From NCBI RefSeq assembly GCF_009768885.1, contig NZ_WSQA01000013.1:1-64000 (forward strand): a stretch of DNA of 64,000 nt, read 5' to 3'. How positions within the stretch are numbered: position 1 is the first letter of the stretch; the number at the start of each line of letters is the position of its first letter. The position numbers and the translations under genes were made by a program. The notes beneath the pieces were generated by a model. That model searched no databases. It was given only the letters and a program-made list of their open reading frames with translations, and was not told the origin of the DNA. This document shows, in pieces, positions 18,255-26,970 of the stretch. Source of the DNA: Sphingobacterium humi. GTDB lineage: Bacteria; Bacteroidota; Bacteroidia; Sphingobacteriales; Sphingobacteriaceae.

Positions 18255-19595
18255 ATGAAAACAATTAGATATATTTTTGGGATCGGGCTTCTCTTTCTTT
18301 TCCTTGGCTACGGATGTAAAAGAGATAAAATGGAAAGCTATGCCGTGGAAAAGGTACATCCTCACCCCGATTCGCTGTTAGCCCAGTTTACCAACATCGT
18401 TAAAAAAGGATCCTCCGGCTGGCATGCGACCCTAATTCCGAAATCCGGCGGCATCTACAGCCTATTTTTTAAGTTAGACCCCAGCGGAAAGCTACTCAAT
18501 ATGATCGATTTGGATGATAATTCAGCAAAAAAAGCGAAAGAAGGAAGTTATACCCTGACAGCGACGGCCAATCAAGCGGTGCTGAGTTTTTCTGAAGGCA
18601 CCTATTTGGATGTTATCACCCATAAGGAAGGCTTTCGAACCATGTCTGCCGATACTAGTTACAGCTTCCGGTATGCTAGCGCCGACACCATCGTATTATT
18701 AGGAAATCGCAATGGCGATGAACTGAAATTAGTCAATATTCCGGCGGCTCAAATTCAAAGCTATGAGAGTGGCCTTTTAAGTCATTCCCTGACTTCTTTA
18801 TCTGAATATATGGAGCAGAAGAATTTTCATTCTTTCCATCTTTCGGGGGTAGGCGATATCGAGTTATCGATCGATTCCGCCAACCGGACAGCATTCTTCT
18901 TCTATGGCGTCAATGGCCTGCCTAAAATGGAGACCAACCAATTCTATTATGGAATTAACCAGGTGCTATTAAAATATCCGACTCGTATCGGCAGCCATCT
19001 GATAAAGGGGTTTTCGTATAATCCAACGCAGAAAACTTACGCCGTGCTAAGTAACGGAGCTAATCTGGATCTTCGAGGAACCAACAGTCCTACCGTACCT
19101 CTCCACCTTTTACTCGGCAACGGATTAGCCCCTTATGTTTCCTTACCTTCACCCAAACTCATCCAAGCCTTACCAAATTGGTCAACAGATTTCGGAGCTA
19201 TCTTTGAGGAGTCCAGTCAGAAATTATCGACCATAGGCGCCGGCTTTTTGATGCTTAGCTTTGCTTTCAATATAGAAACCCAACAGATGTCGCTAAATGT
19301 CCTTTTTTCTTTGAGCGGCAATGTTTATCAAGGATCCTATCCCCACAGTTATACAAAAACAAAGGACGGTGTATATAAATTTACGGCATTGCCGTTAAAC
19401 CCACTGATTGTCGTTCAAGGCAATGCAAATATAATCAAAGCCCACATGGAACCCGTATTGGCCTTAGTAAAAACGGATCAATTCAGCTTGACAACTTTTG
19501 AGGTGGGGACTGCCTTTTTAGCACAAATGACAAGTATTGAAAGACCCAATATCTACTTTACAGGCTATCCATTATCCCCGGACGATATATTATAG
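18255..19595 (+). CDS. DUF4302 lipoprotein (second of tandem pair)
   Basis: A 446-aa lipoprotein with lipidated Cys in FLGYGC. It has the same overall plan as its upstream neighbour: FTNIVKKGSSGWHATLIPK and YSLFFKLDPSGKLLNMIDL align with the DUF4302 N-terminal motif, and total length is almost the same (446 versus 445 aa), but identity is low. The pair probably arose by an old duplication and now may bind different parts of a ligand. Last gene of the operon; it converges with the sigma gene ending at 19637. Confidence 0.8.
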   Translation: MKTIRYIFGIGLLFLFLGYGCKRDKMESYAVEKVHPHPDSLLAQFTNIVKKGSSGWHATLIPKSGGIYSLFFKLDPSGKLLNMIDLDDNSAKKAKEGSYTLTATANQAVLSFSEGTYLDVITHKEGFRTMSADTSYSFRYASADTIVLLGNRNGDELKLVNIPAAQIQSYESGLLSHSLTSLSEYMEQKNFHSFHLSGVGDIELSIDSANRTAFFFYGVNGLPKMETNQFYYGINQVLLKYPTRIGSHLIKGFSYNPTQKTYAVLSNGANLDLRGTNSPTVPLHLLLGNGLAPYVSLPSPKLIQALPNWSTDFGAIFEESSQKLSTIGAGFLMLSFAFNIETQQMSLNVLFSLSGNVYQGSYPHSYTKTKDGVYKFTALPLNPLIVVQGNANIIKAHMEPVLALVKTDQFSLTTFEVGTAFLAQMTSIERPNIYFTGYPLSPDDIL

Positions 19596-19636
19596 ACCGA
19601 TAGATACAATAAGCGCAGGATTTGGGATAATTTCCG

Positions 19637-20260
19637 CTAGGCGACATATCCACCACAGATAAAAATCAGGGTAAGGATAGGATCGAATTCACGTGGATTT
19701 TCCAAAATCCTGCGTCTTAAAAAATCAATGGAAGCACTCATCTGATTACGGACGGTATGGATGGAGATCCCTAAGCGCTCGGCAATCTCGGCATAGGTGA
19801 GGTACTCCTCCCTACTCATGAGAAATATTTTGCGACGCTGGGTGGGCAAGGCAGCTAAGGCCTGCTCATAGGCTTGCTCCAACTCTTGCAGGTATAAATT
19901 ACTATCGGCAGATTGGCTGGATAAGATATCGAGATCCTCTTGCGAGGAGATGGGGAAGGTCAGAATAGTAGCCTTCCGCATATGATTGATGACGGCGTTG
20001 CGAATCGACCTAAATAGATAGGGTAATAAAGTTTCCCCTTCATTTAGGGAGAGGTTTTCTCGCTTTTGCCATAGCCTCAGCATAACGTCCATGGCCAGCT
20101 CTTTGGCCACCTCCACATCACCCAATAAATTATGGGCAAAGCTAAATAATCGCTTAAAATAACGATCAAACAGTTCATTAAAAACCTGCTCTTCTTGTTG
20201 TCTTAAATGACCAATTAACACATAATCCCCCATTTTCGACAATGCAATTTGCGGCTTCAT
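19637..20260 (-). CDS. Orphan ECF sigma factor
   Basis: A 207-aa ECF sigma factor (start at 20260, MKPQIALSK; a longer frame to 20284 exists). Region 2: VFNELFDRYFKRLFSFAHNL and AKELAMDVMLRLWQKRENL. Region 4: RRKIFLMSREEYLTYAEIAE then ISIHTVRNQM. No fecR is adjacent: its upstream neighbour is the divergent FAD dehydrogenase, and downstream it converges with the DUF4302 operon. The only FecR-like sequence nearby is the 89-aa fragment at 10727-10996. It may control the SusCD/DUF4302 operon, but that is inference. Confidence 0.92.
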   Translation of the reverse strand: MKPQIALSKMGDYVLIGHLRQQEEQVFNELFDRYFKRLFSFAHNLLGDVEVAKELAMDVMLRLWQKRENLSLNEGETLLPYLFRSIRNAVINHMRKATILTFPISSQEDLDILSSQSADSNLYLQELEQAYEQALAALPTQRRKIFLMSREEYLTYAEIAERLGISIHTVRNQMSASIDFLRRRILENPREFDPILTLIFICGGYVA

Positions 20261-20485
20261 AGTTAAAGAATTAGCTAAAAACAATTAAATTACTCGTATT
20301 ACCACAAGGTAATGAATTTATACTTTAATTTAAAATATTTAACCAAAACAAACTTTTTAATACAAATTAAAAAAGAAGCCTGCTTCTAACGCCGTGCTTT
20401 AAAAACCGTATACAGCAGTCTAAAAAAAATCCTCCCTTCCTTCACCCTATCCAATTTTTTCCTATCTTTCTTAAAAAAATCAATT

Positions 20486-22138
20486 ATGAACCAAGCCCCT
20501 ACCCTCATCATAGGTACTGGACTATCTGGTTTAGTTGCTGCCTATGAAATCACTAAAGCCGGAAAGAAAGTAATCCTGCTGGAACAAGAGAATAGGAACA
20601 ATCTAGGTGGACAAGCCTTTTGGTCTTTTGGTGGTTTATTCTTTATCAATTCGCCACAGCAACGGCGCTTGGCGGTGAAAGATTCCTTCGCCTTGGCCTG
20701 CCAAGATTGGATGGGCAGCGCAGCCTTTGATCGCGAGGAAGACTATTGGCCAAAGCAATGGGCGGAGGCCTACCTGCAATTTGCCCATACCCAAAAGTAC
20801 GAGTATGTAAAATCCCTAGGCATGCGGTTCTTCCCCATTGTAGGATGGGCCGAACGTGGCGGCGGCAAGGCGCAAGGCCATGGCAATTCAGTCCCCCGCT
20901 TTCACATCACCTGGGGCACCGGCCCTGGCGTTGTCAAACCCTTTGTAGACCATGCCTTGGCGATGGAAAAACAAGGCCTGCTCGAGTTTAAATTCAGGCA
21001 TCAGGTCAGTAAGCTGCAGCTGGAGGCCAATGGCAGCATCCTGCTATCTGGAAATCGCTTAGCCGAAGATGATGCCGCACGTGGCAAAGCGAGTAACCGA
21101 GAAATCGTAGACAGCTTTACGCTCAAGGCAGCACGTGTCATCATTGCCAGCGGCGGCATTGGTGCCAACATAGCCATGGTCAAGAAGCAATGGCCGGCAC
21201 GCTTAGGAACCCCACCAGAGCATATGGTATGCGGTGTACCCGCCTATGTAGATGGCAAGATGCTGCAGGCGGCAGAAGATGCACAAGTACGCTTGATCAA
21301 TAAAGACCGCATGTGGCATTATACCGAAGGGCTAACCAACTGGGATCCTATTTGGCCAAACCATGGCATCCGGATATTGCCAGGGCCCTCTTCCATTTGG
21401 CTCGATGCCTTTGGCAACCGGCTTCCTGCGCCCCTCTTCCCGGGATTTGATACCCTAGCCACCCTTCAACATATCCAAAACAGTGGAAAATCATACTCCT
21501 GGTTTATTTTAAACCAAAGCATCATCAAAAAAGAATTCGCCTTATCTGGTTCCGAACAAAACCCCGACCTTACCAACAAAGACTATAGCCTGATTCTGAA
21601 GCGGCTCTTCGGAAAAAAGGCAACTGCGCCGGTTGAGGCCTTCAAAGCGCATGGTGAAGACTTTATCGTGGCATCAAACCTGGAAGAGTTGGTACAAGGA
21701 ATGAATGCCTTAAGTGGCGAAGGGTTACTTCAATTCGAAAACGTCAAAGCCATCATCGAAGCCCGCGATCGGGAAATGGACAATAAATTCACGAAGGATT
21801 TTCAGGTCAGTTACTTGCAGAACACCCGCCGCTACTTGGGCGATAAAATCGCAAGAACCGCCAAACCCCATAAGATATTAGATCCCAAGCATGGCCCCCT
21901 CATAGCAGTTCGTCTTCAAATTCTTACCCGAAAAACATTAGGAGGCATAGAAACCAACTTAAATGGCCAGGCGTTTTTACAATCCGGAGAATTGATCCCT
22001 AATTTATTTGCCGTTGGCGAGGCTGCCGGATTCGGAGGTGGTGGCATGCACGGCTACAATGCCCTAGAAGGCACCTTTTTAGGAGGCTGTATTTTCACCG
22101 GCAAAACCGTAGGCCAATATATTGCCAATACGGATTAA
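20486..22138 (+). CDS. FAD-binding dehydrogenase (3-ketosteroid dehydrogenase/fumarate reductase-like)
   Basis: A 550-aa flavoprotein with the dinucleotide-binding motif GTGLSG at residues 10-15 (in TLIIGTGLSGLVAAYEI) and an acidic ribose-binding residue about 20 residues later (LLEQE). The C-terminal FAD motif is FAVGEAAGFGGGGMHGYNAL. Length and motifs match the ~550-aa FAD-binding dehydrogenase family related to 3-ketosteroid delta-1-dehydrogenases and fumarate reductases. No signal peptide, so cytoplasmic. Its substrate is not known. It starts a run of co-oriented genes (tetR, TonB receptor, cytochrome, ALDH) that suggests oxidation of an imported substrate. Confidence 0.85.
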   Translation: MNQAPTLIIGTGLSGLVAAYEITKAGKKVILLEQENRNNLGGQAFWSFGGLFFINSPQQRRLAVKDSFALACQDWMGSAAFDREEDYWPKQWAEAYLQFAHTQKYEYVKSLGMRFFPIVGWAERGGGKAQGHGNSVPRFHITWGTGPGVVKPFVDHALAMEKQGLLEFKFRHQVSKLQLEANGSILLSGNRLAEDDAARGKASNREIVDSFTLKAARVIIASGGIGANIAMVKKQWPARLGTPPEHMVCGVPAYVDGKMLQAAEDAQVRLINKDRMWHYTEGLTNWDPIWPNHGIRILPGPSSIWLDAFGNRLPAPLFPGFDTLATLQHIQNSGKSYSWFILNQSIIKKEFALSGSEQNPDLTNKDYSLILKRLFGKKATAPVEAFKAHGEDFIVASNLEELVQGMNALSGEGLLQFENVKAIIEARDREMDNKFTKDFQVSYLQNTRRYLGDKIARTAKPHKILDPKHGPLIAVRLQILTRKTLGGIETNLNGQAFLQSGELIPNLFAVGEAAGFGGGGMHGYNALEGTFLGGCIFTGKTVGQYIANTD

Positions 22139-22179
22139 AACCCCGTATTTTAAGACTAGAAGAATCATACAACATTTAT

Positions 22180-22210
22180 TTTTCAAATATTTTAACAAAA
22201 TGTTTGAAAA
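22180..22210. promoter_or_regulatory. Probable TetR operator palindrome
   Basis: Two 14-bp arms, TTTTCAAATATTTT (22180-22193) and its near-exact reverse complement (22197-22210, 13 of 14 positions), surround a 3-bp centre. The site lies 33 bp upstream of the TetR ATG at 22243 and in the only gap between the FAD dehydrogenase and the regulator, as expected for an autoregulatory TetR operator. Confidence 0.6.
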
Positions 22211-22242
22211 TTGAAAAACTATTATCTAACTTTAATCAAGCG

Positions 22243-22842
22243 ATGAATAAAAGAGAACAGGTAAAGAGTCGGATCGAGCAGGCCGCGATGGAATGTTTCG
22301 AACGCTATGGTCTGGATAAGACCACTTTAGATGATATAGCCAAGGCCGTAGGCCTGAATAAAACATCGTTATATTATTATTATAAAAAGAAGGAAGACAT
22401 CTTTATTGAGGTCGCATTACGGGAAGGTGAAAAATACATTAAAACCCTCCAAGATGCCACGGCTCAACAAAGTGAAATCGAAGACTGTGTCGCATTTTAT
22501 CTGGAATCCAGATTTAATTATTATACCCAGGTTTTGAATATGAACCGCGTATCTGTTGACACGTTACATAAACTGCTTCCGCGCTTTTTTGAATTGTATG
22601 ATGCCTTGATGCATCGGGAAAAAGAATTCTTAACCGCCTTATTAGAAAAAGCCGTTAAGGATAAAAAAATAAGAATGAAAGACCCCAAGGAGGTCGCTTC
22701 CGTTCTCATCAATTTCACCGATGCCCTAAAGCATAATGTAGAGCAACAAGCTATTCTCAAAAGAGAAACCAATATAGACTATACTCAGAGCCTTAAAGAC
22801 ATTAAGACCCTCGTGACATTAATTTTTGAAGGAATAAAGTAG
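22243..22842 (+). CDS. TetR/AcrR family transcriptional regulator
   Basis: A 199-aa repressor-type protein starting at ATG 22243 (MNKREQVKSRI); an upstream TTG start would overlap the operator palindrome. The N-terminal HTH is typical: AMECFERYGLDKTTLDDIAK then VGLNKTSLYYYYKKKEDIF (about residues 15-53). The helical C-terminal ligand-binding domain has no recognised specificity. Located between an FAD dehydrogenase and a TonB receptor, so it is the likely local regulator, with the palindrome at 22180-22210 as its probable site. Confidence 0.92.
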   Translation: MNKREQVKSRIEQAAMECFERYGLDKTTLDDIAKAVGLNKTSLYYYYKKKEDIFIEVALREGEKYIKTLQDATAQQSEIEDCVAFYLESRFNYYTQVLNMNRVSVDTLHKLLPRFFELYDALMHREKEFLTALLEKAVKDKKIRMKDPKEVASVLINFTDALKHNVEQQAILKRETNIDYTQSLKDIKTLVTLIFEGIK

Positions 22843-22919
22843 ATTTTGCAGATCCCCAAGGCAGTTGAGTAATATGGCTTGTTTGTAATTGTACCTAATT
22901 ATAAACTAACCTAATAACC

Positions 22920-25673
22920 ATGAGAAACATTGCCTATTTGATGTTGGTGATTTGCATGCTTACGCCTTTTGCCGGATTCTCCCAACAGATCCTGCACGGG
23001 AACATTAAGAACCAATTAACCCAAGAGCCAGCCACGGCTATTTCCATTCGTGTTAAGGATGATCGTGCCGGTACGTTTACCGACGACAAAGGAAATTTCC
23101 AATTACGATTTAGCAAAGCCTTTCCCGTTACCCTATTGATTTCGGCTATCGGTTATGAAAAACAAGAAATTGTCGTTCAAAACAGCCAGCAAGCCCTACA
23201 AATCCAATTAAACCCAGCCTCCACTATGGCAGAGGAAGTGGTGATATCGGCCAGTAGATCGGTACAGACCAAGCTTTCCTCGCCCGTTACGATCGAACAG
23301 ATCAGTGCCAAGGAAGTTCAAAACTCACCGCAGATCAATTACATGGATATGGTGCAAGGGCTCCGTGGGGTCGATGTGACGGTTTCCAGCTTAGGCTTTA
23401 CCTCGGTTACCACCCGCGGCTTCAACACCAGCGGAAACACCAACTTCACCCAGATTGTAGATGGGATGGACAATCAAGCTCCGGGTTTAAACTTTCCCTT
23501 GGGCTCCGTGATTGGCCTATCGCAACTCGATGTAGACAATATTGAATTACTCTCGGGTGCTTCTTCTGCCCTCTATGGCTCTCGGGGATTAAATGGAACC
23601 ATGGTGATGACAGGCAAAGACCCGTTTAAATACAAAGGCCTTAGCGTTTTGGTAACCCAAGGCGTAAACCATATCAACAACAAGAAAAATAACGACCCTG
23701 TATCATCCTCTCCGGTTTACGATTGGGCCATTCGTTACGCCAATGCCATCAATGATAAATTTGCCTACAAAATCAACGCGCAATACACGCAGGCAAAAGA
23801 TTGGGTAGCCAATGATACACAGAATAAAAATGGACCGGGCGGCCCTGATGTCGACCCGAATTACAACGGTATCAATATGTATGGTGGCGCGACGAGCACG
23901 GATATCAACCCCTTCCTCTATGCCGCCATGATGGGAAACCAAGATTTAGCGCCACTTATCGAGCCCCTATTGGCCAAGCCAAATTACGTGGCCAGAACCG
24001 GCTATCCGGAATACGGCTACCTCGACAATAACGCCAATATCTTCAAGGTAAATGCGGAACTACGCTATCGTTTCACCTCCAACTTAGAGGCCATTGCGTC
24101 GGGCACCTTCGGAACCGGAAACATCGTATATACCAACGATACCCGCTATCAAATCAACGATTTTAAAGTAGGCCAATACCGCTTGGAACTGAAAAGCGAC
24201 GATTGGTTCGTTAGAACCTATACCACCCGCGAAAATTCCGGAAACACCCTCATTGCAGGCCCTACCGCGCAATTAATCAACGAAGCTTGGAAGGTAAGTT
24301 ACGATGGACAAGTAGGCGGTTGGTATCCGGAATACACCGAAGCCTTTATAGGCGCCTTAGCAACGGGTTCCAACCAACAACAAGCGCATTTACTAGCCCG
24401 CCAATTTGCCGATCAGGGTCGCTTGGTAGAGGGTTCTGCGGAATTTAACGAACTGAAAAAACAAATCTCCCAAACCCCAATATCCGAGGGTGGAACACTC
24501 TTCTTAGATCGCTCCAAATTGTACAACACCGAATTTCAATATAATTTTAGAAACCTGATTCCCTTCCTGGATGTCATCGCCGGATTAAACTGGCGCTTGT
24601 ATAACCTGGATTCTAAAAACACCCTATTCCCGGATAAAGAAAAGCCAATTCGGGTGAATGAATACAGTGGATACCTCTCTTTGGGTAAACGCCTGTTGGA
24701 AGATCGTTTAACGTTAAACACCTCCTTCCGTTTAGATAAAAACACCTTATTTGGCGATCCAAAGTTAACGTCCAGGGCATCGGCCGTATTACAAACAGCC
24801 GTACAAAACTACCTACGCTTCTCGTATCAGAACGCCTATAGTTTTCCTTCCAACATCCAGGCTTTGCAAAACACCATGAATGGCTATAACAGCTTTTCTT
24901 CAGGCGGCTCCAACCTATTGCTGAACGATCATTATCATTTCAACGAGTTCCCACCATACACGCTAGCCAGTGTACAAGAGTTTCAGAACACAAACGACCC
25001 TTCGGTCTTGAAGAAATTTGTTTACGATGATATCAAGCCACAAACGGTTAACTCCTTTGAATTAGGTTATGCCGCACTTATTGCGAAACGCGTGATGGTT
25101 GATGTGTTGGGTTATTATTCTACCTGGGAAAACTTCATAGGCTATGCCAACGTAGCAAATAGCCCGGGAACCGACGACGTCAATGCCTTTAAAGATCAAA
25201 GCAAATACATGGTTTACAATATTGCCTTCAATGGTGGCGAAACAGTGAATACCTACGGCTATGCAGCCAGTGTACGGGTAGATTTGGGCAAGAATTTTAC
25301 GGGCAAGGTGAATTATTATTCCGACTTCCTGAAGAACAAAAACAACAGCCAGATCAATAATTTCAACACACCGAATTACCACGTCAACATGGAATTTGGA
25401 AATAGCGGATTTGGTAAAAAACAAGTATGGTCCTTCAACACCACCTTACGCTATAAACCAGGCTATCATTATGCCGTGGCCGGTGGCTTAGGCGAAGGGG
25501 AAGTGCCAGCGTCTACGGTTATTGATGCCCAGATCAGCTATAAAATTTTAAAAGCGCGCTCCGGCATCCGGATTGGCGGCACCAATATCACCAATAAATA
25601 CTACTCTACCGGTATTGCCAACCCACGTATCGGTGCCATGTATTACATTAGTTATGCCTATAATATTTTTTAA
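22920..25673 (+). CDS. TonB-dependent receptor (non-SusC type)
   Basis: A 917-aa outer-membrane receptor. Signal peptide ending around GFSQQ; then a carboxypeptidase-regulatory-like domain (LHGNIKNQLTQEPATAISI), plug domain (EEVVISASRSVQTKLSSPVT; ISAKEVQNSPQINYMDMVQG; GASSALYGSRGLNGTMVM) and beta-barrel ending YISYAYNIF. It is shorter than SusC proteins and no SusD follows. The next gene begins 2-23 bp after its stop, implying a transcriptional unit with the beta-helix and diheme cytochrome lipoproteins. The ligand is unknown. Confidence 0.92.
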   Translation: MRNIAYLMLVICMLTPFAGFSQQILHGNIKNQLTQEPATAISIRVKDDRAGTFTDDKGNFQLRFSKAFPVTLLISAIGYEKQEIVVQNSQQALQIQLNPASTMAEEVVISASRSVQTKLSSPVTIEQISAKEVQNSPQINYMDMVQGLRGVDVTVSSLGFTSVTTRGFNTSGNTNFTQIVDGMDNQAPGLNFPLGSVIGLSQLDVDNIELLSGASSALYGSRGLNGTMVMTGKDPFKYKGLSVLVTQGVNHINNKKNNDPVSSSPVYDWAIRYANAINDKFAYKINAQYTQAKDWVANDTQNKNGPGGPDVDPNYNGINMYGGATSTDINPFLYAAMMGNQDLAPLIEPLLAKPNYVARTGYPEYGYLDNNANIFKVNAELRYRFTSNLEAIASGTFGTGNIVYTNDTRYQINDFKVGQYRLELKSDDWFVRTYTTRENSGNTLIAGPTAQLINEAWKVSYDGQVGGWYPEYTEAFIGALATGSNQQQAHLLARQFADQGRLVEGSAEFNELKKQISQTPISEGGTLFLDRSKLYNTEFQYNFRNLIPFLDVIAGLNWRLYNLDSKNTLFPDKEKPIRVNEYSGYLSLGKRLLEDRLTLNTSFRLDKNTLFGDPKLTSRASAVLQTAVQNYLRFSYQNAYSFPSNIQALQNTMNGYNSFSSGGSNLLLNDHYHFNEFPPYTLASVQEFQNTNDPSVLKKFVYDDIKPQTVNSFELGYAALIAKRVMVDVLGYYSTWENFIGYANVANSPGTDDVNAFKDQSKYMVYNIAFNGGETVNTYGYAASVRVDLGKNFTGKVNYYSDFLKNKNNSQINNFNTPNYHVNMEFGNSGFGKKQVWSFNTTLRYKPGYHYAVAGGLGEGEVPASTVIDAQISYKILKARSGIRIGGTNITNKYYSTGIANPRIGAMYYISYAYNIF

Positions 25674-25695
25674 GATGAACCTAAAAACAATACCT

Positions 25696-26970
25696 ATGAA
25701 AAGATTATCCATCCTGGCACTATGCTGCTTCGCCCTTACTGTAGCCTGTAAAAACGGCACGGAGAAATCGGGCAGCTATCCAACGCAATTGACCTTTGGA
25801 CCAGGCGAAGAAGAAAAAATTGAAGAAGCTTTCCTTTCCTTGAAAGATAGCACCGAAATATACTTGAAAGAAGGCAATTACAAATTTCAAAACCTCAGTA
25901 TTGCCCAGGTAAACCACATCTTGATCCATGGCGCGGGCCCTAAAAAAACCATCCTCGATTTTAAAGATCAAAAGCAAGGTGGCGAAGGCATCCGGGTAAC
26001 CGATGTCAGCAACTTCAAAATCCAAGGCCTCGAAATTAGAGACTCCAAAGGCGATCTGCTGAAAATAAACAATGGCAAAGACATCGTGATTAACGATTTA
26101 CATGCCATCTGGAGCACCGCCGATTCAACCAGTGGCGGCTATGGCATCTACCCTGTATTATGCAGTAACGTATTGATTGAGAACTGCTATGCGGAAGGGG
26201 CTTCCGATGCCGGTATTTATGTTGGGCAAACCAAAGGCGCAATTGTTAGAAATAGCAAAGCAGCTAAAAATGTAGCCGGATGCGAAATTGAAAACTCCAC
26301 CGATGCCGAGGTCTATGACAACGAATTCTACAACAATACCGCCGGATTCCTGGTGTTTGATTTACCGGATCTTTCCCAACGTGGTGGCCGCATAAAAGCC
26401 TATAACAACCATATTCATGATAATAACTTCAAGAATTTCGCGAAGGCGGGAAGCTTTGGCACCTCATGGGGCGTAGGCAATGCCTCGCCGGGTAGTGGGG
26501 TCATTATTTTAGCCACATCGGAAGTAGAAATTTATAACAACAAGATTGAAAACAACAACAGCTCGGCCATCACCATTGCCTCCGGATTTACGGTAGACGA
26601 TAAAGCCGCCGAGAAAATTAATGAGAACTACTCCCCTATCCCTACCCAGATTAAAATTCATGGCAATACCATCAGTATGGGCAAGGAGTTTCCGAAGCCA
26701 GCCTACGAGCATCGCGTTGGCCAATTGATTATTGCCACCGAGCAACAATTGAATGCCATGCATCCGGATAGAACCAATAAACGCATTCCGGCCATCTTGT
26801 ACGATGGGGTAACCAGTAATATCATGAGCCAGGGAACCGATCCAAACCCGGATAAACTATGCATCAACCAACCGGGGGAGAATATGTTTGTCAATGCTGA
26901 TTTTGCCAATGTGAAGAACCCTGCAAATTGGAAACCGAACACGAATATGGACCCTTTTGCTTGCAAATAA
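25696..26970 (+). CDS. Parallel beta-helix repeat lipoprotein
   Basis: A 424-aa lipoprotein (start ATG 25696, or 25675 with a 7-aa longer n-region; lipobox LTVAC, Cys18). The body is a right-handed parallel beta-helix with repeated turns such as NFKIQGLEIRDS, DIVINDLHAIWS, NVLIENCYAEGASDAGIYVG, AIVRNSKAAKN and AEVYDNEFYNN. It matches the beta-helix family (TIGR03805-like) known to occur in a two-gene pair with a c-type cytochrome family, exactly as here: the stop TAA overlaps the next ATG. Likely periplasmic or surface-exposed; enzymatic activity is not established. Confidence 0.85.
   Translation: MKRLSILALCCFALTVACKNGTEKSGSYPTQLTFGPGEEEKIEEAFLSLKDSTEIYLKEGNYKFQNLSIAQVNHILIHGAGPKKTILDFKDQKQGGEGIRVTDVSNFKIQGLEIRDSKGDLLKINNGKDIVINDLHAIWSTADSTSGGYGIYPVLCSNVLIENCYAEGASDAGIYVGQTKGAIVRNSKAAKNVAGCEIENSTDAEVYDNEFYNNTAGFLVFDLPDLSQRGGRIKAYNNHIHDNNFKNFAKAGSFGTSWGVGNASPGSGVIILATSEVEIYNNKIENNNSSAITIASGFTVDDKAAEKINENYSPIPTQIKIHGNTISMGKEFPKPAYEHRVGQLIIATEQQLNAMHPDRTNKRIPAILYDGVTSNIMSQGTDPNPDKLCINQPGENMFVNADFANVKNPANWKPNTNMDPFACK

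Noticed and set aside
25062..25424. 120-codon antisense frame inside the TonB receptor gene
   Set aside because: It lies wholly within a well-supported receptor and its composition mirrors the coding strand; no independent motif.
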